In this document: positions 9,522-21,479 of the stretch, piece by piece
Numbering within the stretch: the first letter of the stretch is position 1
How the letters are laid out: each line of letters starts with the position of its first letter
Source: SZUA-35 sp963781035
GTDB lineage: Bacteria > Actinomycetota > Acidimicrobiia > Acidimicrobiales > SZUA-35
Length of the DNA stretch: 64,000 nucleotides
Assembly: GCA_963781035.1 (NCBI GenBank)
Contig: CAWAEN010000004.1
Location: 1,054,001 to 1,118,000, forward strand
Direction: 5' to 3'
Notes under the pieces: generated by a model
What the model was told of the DNA's origin: nothing
The model's database searches: none
Seen by the model: the letters and a program-made list of their open reading frames with translations, nothing else
Position numbers and translations under genes: made by a program

Positions 9522-11625
9522 ATGCATCGTTTTCGGCGGGACAACGCTCGCACCGTTGGTCCGGTGCCGGCCGGAGCGTGGCTCGCCGTGCTCTTCGTCG
9601 TGCTCGGCATCGGCGTCTGGCCGAGCACTGGGTCGGTCGCAGCCCAGGAGGACGAGACGGAGGAGGCAGAGCTCACGGGGATCGGCGCATTGGTCGAGCT
9701 GCCCGGGGAGTGCGGGAGCGGCGCGCCGCTCGAGCCGGGGTGGTCGGTCGACTGTCGTTTCGCCCTTCGGCCCGGTGCAGAGGCCGGCATCAACGATGTC
9801 GAGCTGACCTCGTCCAGCGGTGACTACACCCGATGTTTCGTCGACGACACCTCGGAGATGGTGCGTTGTCAGGGCCTGCTCGGTGAGCGCTACGAGCAGG
9901 GCACGGTGACCTTCGACCTGTTCATCGACGGCATGATCGAACAGGGCGCGGCCACCATCACGAGGACGTGGAATGCCGATCCCAGCTTCTCGTTCTCGAC
10001 GATCGGCAGTGGGGAGTCCGTTGTCTTCGATGGCCGTCCGCTTCGCTGGTTCAGCTATGTCTACGAGCCGCTGGACGGACTGTTCGTGACGATCCGCAAC
10101 CGCGACGGCGGCGATGTTCTGCGAACGGTGCCGCTCCCGGTTCAGGAGCCGTTCGTCTCAACGGAAGGATCATTCGAACCCGAGCTCCCGATCGGTCGAT
10201 ACCGGCTGTGGCCGTGTGTCGGTCTCACTGCCGACACGTGCGTCGAGCAGCCAGGGGGTGAGCCGTTCCAGGTGATCTCCGGAGAACTGATCGAGCTCAT
10301 CGATGGCCACAATCGGCCGAGCGCGGAGCGGATCAATGTCGTGTTCGTGGGGTCGGGTCTGTCGCGACCTGTCGGGGACGAACCACCGCTCGACCTTCCG
10401 ACGTTGGCAACCGAACTGCTCACCATCGACGGTCCGACCGGTGTCGACGACGGCGGCAAGCCAGTCGGCGCGGGCGAACCGGCACAACGGTTGGTGTGGG
10501 GTCCACTGGCGACCGAGCCGCTGGCATCCAACATCGACCGTTTCAACTTCTGGTATCTCGACGACGATCTCGCTGATGAGCTGGGGGTCTTGTTCGGTGG
10601 TACCGAGTCCGAGGGTGACGTCGGCTTCGACCTGCCGAACCTGCAGATCACGGCGCTCTATCACCATGAGGATCGCTTCTCTCTCCGACTCGCGCGGCAC
10701 ATCCTTCGAGACGTTCGAACCCAACGAGCTGGCGCCACGGGGTCAGCTTCGCTTCGGTGATGCTCGAGTGAACATCTCGCGGTTCGATCCGCTGGCATCG
10801 GCACAAACGCTGACCCATGAGTGGGGCCACGGGCTGTTCGGCTTGCGAGACGAGTACTACGGGTTCGACGATCGTCCGGTGGCTGTCGGTTTCCCGAACT
10901 GCGCTCCGAACGAGGAAACGGCCATGCGCTGGTGGGGTGATCAGTTGGGTGCCGTGGACCCGTTCGCCGAGGAGGTGATGGCAATCGAACTCGAGCGAAT
11001 GAGTGATCTGTCGTTCGGACTCGGCGACATCGTCGAGAGGACCTCGATCGAGATCACGCCGGGTGGTTGCTACAGCGATGCGGGAAGTGAGGAGGTCTAC
11101 CGACCTTCTCTCGATTCGTTGATGAACTCCGAGGTACCGGTCTTCGGGGCTGTGAATCGACGACGGGTGGAGGCGGTGCTGGAGCGGTTCAGCGGACGCG
11201 GTCCGATGGATGCTCTCGACGATCTCACCCTGGACTGCGAGGGCTACCTGGGGCGGATCAACTGTCGAGGCGAGCTGCGGACTCACCTCGACAAGCCGTT
11301 GTCGATCGTCGCAATCGATTCGACCCCGTGCGAATTCGGTCGTGGACGACCACTGATCGATGGTGGCTACGGTCCCGTGCCGGTCACCTGCACGATGATC
11401 GGCTCGCCGAACGAGCCAGTCGGTCTCACGTTCCGAGGTGAGCAGCCGATCGGTCGAGGTGGTCGACATGAATCCAGCGGTCGCCCCCGCCCCGATGGAG
11501 AGTCGGTTGGTCCCGGCCGATTCGGCGGCGGCCGGCGACGACGGGCAATGGTCGGACCGTCGGGTCGGAGGTTGCTGATCGTTGCCGCCCTGGCGCTGGC
11601 TTTCGTCGAGCGTCGCCGAACTTGA
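9522..11625 (+). CDS. Secreted M64-like (IgA peptidase family) metallopeptidase, frameshifted
   Basis: Start ATG 9522 gives a signal peptide (AWLAVLFVVLGIGVWPSTG, then SVAAQ). About 250 residues without recognisable motifs precede a peptidase domain beginning INVVFVGSGLS. The zinc site LTHEWGHGLFGLRDEYYG matches the HExxH...DEY pattern of family M64. A frame change near 10687 is healed by deleting one C, giving RFSLDSRGTSFETFEPNE. The C-terminus contains paired cysteines (CEGYLGRINC) and a hydrophobic stretch LLIVAALALAFVERRRT whose frame is uncertain, so it may be membrane-anchored. The substrate is unknown. Confidence 0.75.
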
Positions 11626-11642
11626 ACGACCCCAGCCGCGGG

Positions 11643-12553
11643 TCAGTAGGCGAGCGGGCCCCGGCGGGCGGTGGCTTCGATGGCGCTGTTGATCTGGGGC
11701 AGCAGGGGCGTCGGCAGGTCGTGGCCCATGGCATCCAGCACGAGGAGATCGGCACGGGGCACCGCGGCGGCTGTGGCGTGGCCACCGCTGACCTGGATCA
11801 GTTGATCGCGGGCACCGTGGATCACGAGGAACGGCAGGTCGACGGATGCGAGGCGGTCCGTGCGGTCGCCAGACGCGGCGATGGCGGCGAGTTGGTAGGC
11901 GGCACCGATCGGATGGAAGCTGCGTTCAAAGCTCGCACGAGTGCGTTCGACCGCTCGCTCCGGGTCGAACAGCGGACCCGCAATCACGCCGTCCGGTGGA
12001 CACACCCTGGGCGATGAGAGCGTCGAGCCCCTCCGGTGGCGGCATGAGGAGGGCGCCCATGGCTTCCGGCGTCGCCTGGCCAACACTCTGATCTCCGGTG
12101 GTCGACATGATCGAGGTGACCGATCGGAGTCGAGCGGCATGTTCGATGGCCATGGTCTGCACGATCATCCCGCCCATCGAGGCGCCGGCGAGGTGAGCCC
12201 GGTCGATCCCGAGATGGTCGAGCAGGCCGACGGTGTCGGAAGCCATGTCGGACAGCGTGTACGGCACCTCGTGTGCTCCGATGGTCTGGCCGGCGGCGCC
12301 GCGGGCCAGCAACGACATCACGTTGGGCGGGGGACCCTCGGACTTGTGCGACAGGCCACAGTCTCGGTTGTCGAAGATCACCACGTGGAAACCACGTTCG
12401 ACCAGGTCGTCGATCATCTCCTGGGGCCACACGATCATCTGCGCCGTGTAACCCATCACCAAGCACGAGCGTTTCGTCGGCGGGATCACCGAACGTCTCG
12501 TAGCAGAGTTCGACGGAGCTCGGGTTCGTGGTCGCAACGGTGGCCATGGGCAT
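11643..12553 (-). CDS. Alpha/beta hydrolase, frameshifted
   Basis: The order of motifs is that of an alpha/beta hydrolase: VVIFDNRDCGLSHKS (strand and oxyanion region), LAGASMGGMIVQTMA (nucleophile elbow GASMGG with catalytic Ser), VIHGARDQLIQVSGGHA (acid) and LLVLDAMGHDLP (catalytic His). Frame changes near 12465 and 11990 interrupt an otherwise normal protein of about 300 residues. The N-terminus MPMATVATTNPSSVELCYET resembles RdmC/TAP-like esterases that act on small esters, but the substrate is not evident. It converges on the M64 gene with 17 bp between, and lies 65 bp downstream of the hydantoinase gene in the same direction. Confidence 0.78.
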
Positions 12554-12618
12554 CGTTGCATCCTCGCACAGATCAGCCGTGATGGAGAGTCGCAGTGGCC
12601 GACGTCGAAGCGTCCGGA

Positions 12619-14645
12619 TCAGGAGCGGCGCCGGAACGGTCGGCCGGAGCCCGTCACCGTGATCGTGGCATCGACGAAGAAGTCCTGGCCGGCGATCGAG
12701 ACGATGTTGTCCGCCCGTTCCACCGACAGTTCGATCGTGTCGGCACCCGCTCGGTCGCCCAGTTCGTTGACCTCGCGGCCGAGCACCTCCTCGGCGGCCG
12801 CCACGGCCGCATCCAACTCGACGTACGGAGCGCCCTCGAAGATGTAGGTGCCGTTCTTCTTCTGGGTGATGGTCGACTGGCGCCGGATCCGGATCGTGCC
12901 GACGATCGCTCCGATGGCGTTGGCGACGTCGGCGTGCTCGGACATGACGATGTCGGCGCCGAGCGCGCGGGCCACCTCCGGGTAGTACGTGGGTGCCGAT
13001 GCACCCAGAGCGACCAGAGGCGAGTTCAGGCGAGCGTCGATGGCGACGTGACCGCGGTGGCCGTTCAGTCCGGCACCAATCAGTGGATGTTGTTCGTCGC
13101 CGTGCTCGAAGCCGTCGCTGGTGAGAGCGACCGCCAGGACGGCTTCGGCCGTACGTCGTCGCAGCTCAGCGATGGTCAGCCTTGCCACGAGCGGGCCATC
13201 GGCGGCGATGGTCACCCCGCGACGATCCTGTGTGCTGAGCGAGGAGTTCGGCTGCGTGGCCGGCGGACTCGATGTCGAAGGCGTCGTGGAGGCCCAGCAC
13301 GTGGGCGGCGTCGGTCGGTGTGAATCCGGATCGGGCCACGAGACCACTTCGGACCAACGCCTGTAGAGCGATCTCGTGGCGCTTCGTCGGCAGGAGTGAC
13401 CGGAGCGCCACCGGCCCTTCGGTCAATCCGTCGATGATCGCACCGTTCGTGGTCGCTTCGAGCGGTGTGCCGCTCGGGGACGTGTCTGAGCACGGCGAAC
13501 TGGCCGGCCAGCCAGGGCGTGGGAATGGTTCGTGCCTGACCGGCCAGGACCGAGGCCACGCGATCCGGGTACATGGAGGCGAGCAACGAGACGGGGATGA
13601 CTCGGCGCGGCCCGAGACGAAGTCGCGTGGCGTCGGCGCTGTCGTCGATGCTGACCTCGCTGTCGCCACCGAGGCCGATCGTGTGGATGTCGACTGCCTC
13701 GACCATCGTGTGGTGACCGCCGACGACCGCACCGTCGCTGCCGATCTGCACTTCGCCGTCGGCGAGGACGGCGAGATCGGTGGTGGTGCCACCGATGTCG
13801 GCCACGATGGCCCGCTGGAGCGGGCTGGCGGAATCGGTCAGCCTCGCCAGATGCTTGGCCCCGATGACCGAGGCTGCCGGGCCGGACAGGATGGTCTCGA
13901 CGGGTCGCTCGCATGCGAGCTCGGCGGCGATGAGGGATCCGTCGCCCCGCACCACCATGAGCGGTGCGTCGATGCCGAGCGAAGACATCGACGTCCGGCT
14001 GGCGGCGACCAGCGTGCCGATCAGGCCGACGAGCCCGGCGTTGAGGACAGAGGTGACCGCACGCCGCGGACCGTTGAGTCTGGCTGAGAGCTCGTGGCTG
14101 CACGTCACACCGACGTCGAATCGACGGCGCAGGTGATCCCGCACCGCTTGCTCGTGGGCGGGGTTGCGCACGGCGAACTGGCCGGCGATGGCGAAACCGG
14201 CCAGCTGCTCGACGGACTGCCCGTCGAACGCAGCGTCGACGGCCCGGTCGAGTTCATCGAGATCCAGAGGTGCCACCTCGTCACCGTGACTCGTGTGACC
14301 GCCGGCGACGATGAGAAGCTCACCGCCGCCGAGGGCGTCGGCCAGCCCGCCCCTCATCAGGTCCTCGGCGCTGAAGCCCAGGCTGATGAGGCAGACTCGC
14401 CCGCCCAGACCTTCCACGATCGCATTGGTGGCCAGCGTGGTCGAGATCGACACCAAACCGATGCTCGACGTGTCGATGGCGCCGACGGCGACCCTCATGG
14501 CCTCGGTGATGCCGATGGTGAGATCGTGGTGCGTCGTGAGCGCCTTGGCCTTGGTCAGGATGCGGGGGAGTGGCTCATCGCTGACGACGACAGCATCGGT
14601 GTAGGTGCCGCCGGTGTCGATGCCCAGCATGACCAGCTCGCTCAT
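12619..14645 (-). CDS. Hydantoinase/oxoprolinase family protein (HyuA-like), frameshifted
   Basis: The N-terminal ASKHA-type nucleotide site MLGIDTGGTYTDAVVVSDE, the segment STTLATNAIVEGLGG, and the central AIVADIGGTTTDLAVLADGE define the ATP-dependent hydantoinase/5-oxoprolinase A subunit. The C-terminal part runs through LRRRTAEAVLAVAL and ALGASAPTYYPEVARALGA. Breaks near 13485 and 13215 split about 675 residues. No HyuB partner is adjacent, and the next genes are an esterase and SnoaL proteins, so it may act as an orphan A subunit or on another lactam. A TAGCCT hexamer lies six bases before ATG 14645, suggesting a leaderless start. Confidence 0.8.
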
Positions 14646-14712
14646 GCTCGGAGGCTAGGGGAATACTCGTCTGGTGAGCCTCGAACTGCCTGCGCTCCTC
14701 GACGCCCGGCCG

Positions 14713-15486
14713 TCAGAACTTGCCGGAGTTCACCCAGGTTTCCTTCGGGGTGATCTCCTCGCTGACGTCCCAATGCTCGACGATCTTGCCGCCCTCGACG
14801 CGAAAGAGGTCGATCACTGCGTGCGATGTCCCGGAGTGCTCCACCTTGGCGAGGCTGGCGACGAGGTCGCCGGAGCCGACCACACGATGGATTTCGGAGT
14901 AGACGACCGGACGGTCCGGATCGCTCAGGCGCCTGGTGAGGTGGTCGATGCCATCCTCGGCACCGCTGCGGTGCTCGACGAAGCGGTTGGAGGACACGAA
15001 GTCGCCGATCTCTAGGTGTCGCCCGGCGCTGAGCACGTCGCGGAGGTAGTTCTCGACGAACGTCTTGTTCTCGGGCGTGTTGTCGAGGTCGGTCGGTTCG
15101 GACGGTCCGTCGAGCTGGCTGTGCCCTGAACTGTTTGGTTCGGTGACCTCGGCGATGATGTCCCAGTGTTCGATGAGCTTGGCGTTCTCATCAGTGTCGA
15201 AGATGTCGGCGGTCACGTATCGGAACTCACCATTGTTCAACGTCTGCAGCACATGGAGGAACACGTAGGGGCCGTCTTCGAAACTGCGAAGGATCTCGAT
15301 GTCGCGGATCGGATTTCGTTCGGCGAAGTCGGCGAAGAACTCGATGAATCCGGCCTTTCCGTCGGCAACGGGCGTCGAGTGCTGCGTGTACCGCTCGCCT
15401 GCGTAGGTGTTGATCGCCCGTTCGTAGTCACCGTCGCGGATCGCTTCGAGATACAAACTCCGTGCGTTGTCGAGTCGTTGGCCCAT
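14713..15486 (-). CDS. Tandem SnoaL-like (NTF2 fold) protein
   Basis: This intact 257-residue protein contains two consecutive SnoaL/NTF2-like domains. The first covers ARSLYLEAIRDGDYERAINT, YTQHSTPVADGKAGFIEFFA and AKLIEHWDIIAEV. The second repeats the pattern with FVENYLRDVLSAGRHLEIGD, FVEHRSGAEDGIDHL and GKIVEHWDVSEEI. Such proteins bind small hydrophobic ligands or act as epimerases, cyclases or stress-related hydrolases; no specific reaction is visible. ATG 15486 was chosen because an AGGAG site sits just upstream and the longer reading adds low-complexity residues. It diverges from the threonine aldolase gene. Confidence 0.8.
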   Translation of the reverse strand: MGQRLDNARSLYLEAIRDGDYERAINTYAGERYTQHSTPVADGKAGFIEFFADFAERNPIRDIEILRSFEDGPYVFLHVLQTLNNGEFRYVTADIFDTDENAKLIEHWDIIAEVTEPNSSGHSQLDGPSEPTDLDNTPENKTFVENYLRDVLSAGRHLEIGDFVSSNRFVEHRSGAEDGIDHLTRRLSDPDRPVVYSEIHRVVGSGDLVASLAKVEHSGTSHAVIDLFRVEGGKIVEHWDVSEEITPKETWVNSGKF

Positions 15487-15564
15487 GGGTTGCTCCTGTT
15501 GTCTGCCGGAAAACGCTACCCGGAGGCGGCGGGCCGGCGTCTGGGGTGGCCGGCTCACCGGGAC

Positions 15565-15570
15565 TAGCGT
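15565..15570 (+). promoter_or_regulatory. -10-like hexamer TAGCGT, 8 nt before ltaE
   Basis: TAGCGT at 15565-15570 is followed by exactly 8 nt and the ltaE ATG, with no ribosome binding site between. This spacing predicts a transcript that starts at or next to the start codon. Confidence 0.45.
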
Positions 15571-15578
15571 GCGAGCCG

Positions 15579-16614
<1,036 letters not shown>

Positions 16615-16618
16615 CACC

Positions 16619-16660
16619 CCCCATCGGGCGGGGCCGAGCCGGGGGACTTCCCCGATGGGG
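16619..16660 (+). terminator. Hairpin downstream of ltaE
   Basis: CCCCATCGGG (16619-16628) pairs perfectly with CCCGATGGGG (16651-16660) across a 22-nt G-rich loop just after the ltaE stop. There is no T tract, as is common for actinobacterial hairpin terminators. It lies in the 172-bp gap before the PKD-protein operon. Confidence 0.5.
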
Positions 16661-16786
16661 TCGGGAGCCCGGTGGATGATGATGGCGTGACGAGACGCAA
16701 CCGGTCTTTCGACCAGCTCCGCGCTCTGTACGACAGGCCCGAGACCTGCAAGGATGTTTCGGGCTATCAGGTTGGAGGGAACCGAT

Positions 16787-19700
16787 ATGAGGCTCGCTGG
16801 GTCGCAGACTTTTCGAACGTTGGGGGAGCGCCTTCGGCACCGGTCGACCGGCTTCGCCGCCGTCGGCGCTGCCGCCATGCTCGTCGCCGCAGTCATGGTC
16901 GTGCAGTCCGCACCTCGTTCGGAGCTCGACGTCCACCTCTCCGATGGGGCCGTCTGGTTGCCGTCCACGGCGATCGGTGGCGTGTCCCTCCTCGACGGAG
17001 GATCGGGGACCATCGCTGCCTCATTGGGCGTGGCTGATCCCGGCGACGACTTCGCGGTCGAGCAATTCGGGTCTGACGCGGTGATCGTGAATCAGACGGA
17101 CGGCACCGTGGCCAGACTCGATGGCGCCAGTTGGACCATTGCCACCGGCCGTGTCCAATTCGGCGTTCCCGGCGAGCCGCTGCATGTTGTCACCGGTGAC
17201 TCCACCGGCTGGATGATGACTCCCGGTCAGGCGACCACACTCGAGATGGAGGAGCTTGCGGTCCGTACGCCGATCCCTGTTGCTGCTCCGTTCGCCGACG
17301 GGATCATCACGTCGTCGGGTGCGCTGCTCTACGCCAGCTCCGACCCGGAGCTCCCGGTCCAACGATTCGACGTCGGCAAGGAGCCGGCGCCCGTCGATGA
17401 TCTCGACGGCCCCACTGCGCTGATCCATCTGGGCGACACGGTCGCTGCCGTCGACCTCGATGATCACTCGGTCTGGCTCGAGGGCGAGGGTGTCGTGTGT
17501 CGCGAGCTCGAGTTCCCGGCCGAGGCCGAGCTGAACGCCGGAGGCGGTGAGGATCATCTGATCGTCGTCAGCGACCAGGGAGGGGCCTTCGTCTGGGATC
17601 CCAGCGAGGTCGGCTGCCCGGGTGCCACTGCGTTCATCAATCTCGGCCCGGGCACGTACGGTGAGCCGGCGCTCACCGACGGCTGGGCCGTCGTGCCCGA
17701 GACGTCGACCGGCTCGGTTCTCGTGATCGACCTCGATGCCATGTCGGTCACGAGCCGCCAGGAGCTCGAAGGCGTCGAGGCCGGCACCGAGGTGTCGCTC
17801 ATCGCCGAGGACGGTGCCATCTGGTACAACGACCCCGCCTCCGCTCGGGCCGGACTGATCCGTCGCGACGGGACGATCATCCCGATCGCCAAGTACGAGG
17901 ACGGGGCGACCGGTTTCACCTCTGCCCCCGTCGACGATGCAGCCCAGGACGCCGACGACGTGTCGATCGCCGGTGCCCAGGACGAACAGCAGGTCGAGGA
18001 CGAGGCTCCCGAGGCCGAAGCGGTCGCCGGCCCCGAGCTGACCACCACCACGCTGGCCGGCACCGACAACGGCAGCAACGAGCCGGATCAGACCGAGAGC
18101 ACGACGGCAACGACCGAGCCGAGGACCGACGGCACGTCAGACACCACAGACCCAGATATCACCACAGACTCCACGGACCCGGACGGCACCACCGACACCA
18201 CAGACGGCGACCCTGGCACCGACGGCGAGCCGACTGAGGGCACCTCGACCACCTCCACCACCGAGTCCCCAGTGGACGAAGGCGTCGTGATCAGCATGGG
18301 TGTGTCCGCTCTCTCGGTGACCGCCGGTGACACGATCAACTTCACGGCGATCGTCCAGCATGGCAACCCGAACGACTTCGGACTTGCCGACGATTTCGCC
18401 CGCCGGACCTCAGATCCTCCCGGCGGAGAGGATCGGGAGTTTCCGGATCCTGTTTCCCGAGGCCGGCAGGTTCCGGGTGACCATCACCGCATGTGATGCC
18501 GACGACGTGTGCGGTTCGGCTTCGGCCACCGTCACGATCGTCGCCGACCCAGACGCCATTCCTCTCGTGGCCGCCATCGCCGGCCCGTCGACCGTCGTGG
18601 CCGGCGAAACCGCGACCTTCAGCGACATCAGTCAGGGCGATCCCGACAGCTGGAATTGGGGCACAGACAACGGCACGCCGTCGAGCGGCAGCAACGACTC
18701 CGTCGACGTCTCGTGGGCGCTGCCGGGGCAGAAGACGGTGACGCTCACCGTCGGACGAGGCGCGGTCACGAGAACGGCCACCTTCCCGGTCAGCGTCGTT
18801 GCGGCACCCGTACCGGCGCCGTTCGGCCTGCTGTGCTCTCCGTCATCAGCCGAGATCGGCAACCCCATCACCTGTCAGCTCGACGGGACGGTCGGCGACT
18901 TCTCCGGGATCAGCTTCTCGACGAACGCCGATGGTGCGGCCGGGTTCACGAGCAGCGTTCCATCGATCGGGCGATTCACGATGAACAGCACGCAACAGCG
19001 AGCGGTCAACGTCACCCTGTCAGCCACCGATGACGGCACCGGCGAAGTCGTGTCGGACACGGCAACGGTGAACTTCACCAGCGTCATCTGCGCCGCAGTG
19101 CTGCCGACCGTCACGGTCAACGGGCCGACCACGCTCGAGGTCGGAACTGCCGGCACGTTCACCGGCACACCGTCCGATGGGTGCGGCACCGTCAGCCGCT
19201 CGTGGACCGCCACGGGCGGCGGCTCGATCAACAGCCCCGCCGCGGCCGGCACCCAGATCTCATGGGCCACCGCCGGTACCTACACGGTCACGTACAACTT
19301 CGGCGACGGTGGCGGATCCAACTCGAGGAGCCTCACGGTCACCGTCGAGGAACCAGTGGCCGGGCCGAGCGCTCCGTCGATCACGATCAGCGGAGCCTCC
19401 GACCTCGAGACGAACACGAGCGGTTCGTTCAGTGTCACGAACTCGGGCGGCCCGATCGACACCTACGCATGGTCGACCAACGGCGGCGGTGGCTCCGGCT
19501 CGGGTGCCACCTTCAACGCTTCGTGGAATGCTGCCGGTACCTACACGGTCACGCTGAACGTCAGCGGTCCCGGAGGCAACGACACTGCCACGCGAAACGT
19601 CACCGTCACCGTGCCCGTCGTACCGCCGTCGCCCTTCGGCATGACCTGCGATGTGGCGAGCCGTGAAGTCGACATGATCTTCAACTGCGACCTCACGACC

Positions 19701-20439
19701 GGCAACCCCGCCGACTTCAGCAACCCCCAGTGGTCGGCCTCCCCTGCGTCTGCCCAGTCGTGGCTCATGAATCCGTGGTCCTTCGATGCCGCCGGCACGG
19801 TCGTCGGCAGCACGGTGACCGTCACGCTGTCGGCCACCGATCTCGCAACCGGCCTGACGGTCTCGGCCAGTGACTCGGTGAGCATCACGGCACCGGTCGT
19901 CCAACCGGCGCCCATGAGCGTCGGGTGTTCCCCGGCGAGCGCAGAAGTCGGCAGCATCCTCACCTGTTCGCTCACGTCCGGCAACGCGGGGAGCGTTCAC
20001 CAGTCCGTCGTGGACGGTCAGCGGCGACCACGGTCGCTGGGGTGGCGGATTCTCGCTGGACGTGGCGGGCAACGTCGTTGGCACCTACAACGTCACGCTC
20101 AGCGCCACCGATGTCGGGACCGGCCAGACCGTGACCGCCAGCACCAGCTTCAGCGCAACGGCACCAGCACCGACTCCGTCGCCCTTCTCGATGGGCTGCA
20201 CCGTCAGCACCGCCGCCGTCGACCAGATATTCAATTGCTCGCTCACATCTGGGAATGCCGGCAGTTTCAGCGGCCTGAGCTGGGCAGTGAGCCCCGCTGC
20301 CCATCAGCGCTGGGGTGGGGGAGGCTCCCTCGACGTCGCCGGAACGGCGGCGGGAACACTCACGATCCAGCTCAGCGGCACCGACATCGCCACCGGTTCG
20401 CCGGTGAGCGGCAGCGCAACCGTCACGGTCACTGGATGA
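16787..20439 (+). CDS. Large secreted PKD/Ig-like domain protein heading the MoxR-DUF58-transglutaminase operon, frameshifted
   Basis: ATG 16787, with GGAGGG upstream, gives a protein of roughly 1215 residues. A membrane-spanning N-terminus (TGFAAVGAAAMLVAAVMVV) precedes a repeat domain with LDVHLSDGAVWLPST, resembling actinobacterial Ig/Fn3 proteins at this locus. Then come a Thr/Asp-rich linker (about 18020-18280), PKD-like domains (NWGTDNGTPSSGSNDSVDVS; GTYTVTYNFGDGGGSNSRSL; GTYTVTLNVSGPGGNDTATR) and four related modules of about 90 residues with paired cysteines. Breaks near 18402 and 19993 are each healed by removing one base. It probably acts outside the membrane with the MoxR/DUF58/transglutaminase proteins. 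Its stop overlaps the MoxR start (ATGA). Confidence 0.8.
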
Positions 20440-21479
20440 CCCAACCGATCACCGCACCACCGTTCTCGAAAGCAGGAGCAAGCGCCATGACCATGCAGCA
20501 ACAGTCCCCCTCCGTCCAGGCCGATCCGTCTGCGGTCGAGGCGTTCAAGGAACGGTTCGATGCCGTTCACGCCAACGTCTCGCGGGCGATCATGGGGAAG
20601 CCGGGGGAGATCCAGCTGGCGCTCACCTGCATGCTGGCCGAGGGGCATCTGCTGGTCGACGACGTGCCGGGCACCGGCAAGACCACCCTGGCGAAAGCGA
20701 TCGCGGCCTCGCTGGGCTCGACCTTCCACCGCATCCAGTTCACGCCGGACCTCCTGCCGACCGACGTCACCGGCTCGATGATCTACAACGCAAAGGACGG
20801 CGACTTCACCTTCCATCCGGGTGGCGTCTTCGCCAACGTCGTGCTCGCCGACGAGATCAACCGAGCGTCACCAAAGACCCAGTCTGCACTGCTCGAGGTG
20901 ATGGAAGAACGCCAGGTCACCACCGACTCGGTCATGCGCCTCGTGCCTCGACCGTTCGTGGTGATCGCGACCCAGAACCCGGTCGAATTCGACGGTACCT
21001 ACCACTTGCCCGAGGCGCAGATCGACCGCTTCATGATGCGGATGGCGATGGGCTACCCGTCCCACCAGGCCGAGGTCGAGTCGATCATGTCCCGGCTGGA
21101 GGGCCAGCGGCCCGAGGATCTCAGCGCTGCGATCACGGCCGAGACCTTCGAATGGATGATCGACACCGCCAGATCCGTCCATGTCGCCGAGGCGCTCCAG
21201 CAATACGCCGTCACGGTCGCCGCTTCGACTCGCCGCATGGACGAGCTCCGACTCGGCGTGTCGCCCCGCGGGTCACTCGCGCTGGTCAGGGCATCCCAGG
21301 CATGGGCTGCAGCCAAGGGTCGGAACTTCGTGACCGCCGACGACCTGCGGGAGCTCGCCCCGTTCGTGTTCGGGCACCGCATGTTGCTCTCGCCCGAGGC
21401 CGAACTGCAGGGGCTGTCCTCCGCCGACCTCGTCCGCCGGACTCTCGACGCAGTCCCGCTGCCCGAGATCCGTCTCTGA
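20436..21479 (+). CDS. MoxR-family AAA+ ATPase
   Basis: This intact 347-residue ATPase has Walker A DDVPGTGKTTLAKAIA, Walker B VVLADEINRASPKTQSALLE, sensor 1 FVVIATQNPVEFDGTYHLPE, and a C-terminal lid with LRLGVSPRGSLALVRASQAW and FVTADDLRELAPFVFGHR. MoxR proteins act as chaperones, usually with DUF58/vWA partners encoded next to them, as here. ATG 20436 overlaps the upstream stop; ATG 20487 is a possible shorter start. The order Ig/PKD protein, MoxR, DUF58, transglutaminase is conserved in many actinobacteria. Confidence 0.93.
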   Translation: MTQPITAPPFSKAGASAMTMQQQSPSVQADPSAVEAFKERFDAVHANVSRAIMGKPGEIQLALTCMLAEGHLLVDDVPGTGKTTLAKAIAASLGSTFHRIQFTPDLLPTDVTGSMIYNAKDGDFTFHPGGVFANVVLADEINRASPKTQSALLEVMEERQVTTDSVMRLVPRPFVVIATQNPVEFDGTYHLPEAQIDRFMMRMAMGYPSHQAEVESIMSRLEGQRPEDLSAAITAETFEWMIDTARSVHVAEALQQYAVTVAASTRRMDELRLGVSPRGSLALVRASQAWAAAKGRNFVTADDLRELAPFVFGHRMLLSPEAELQGLSSADLVRRTLDAVPLPEIRL

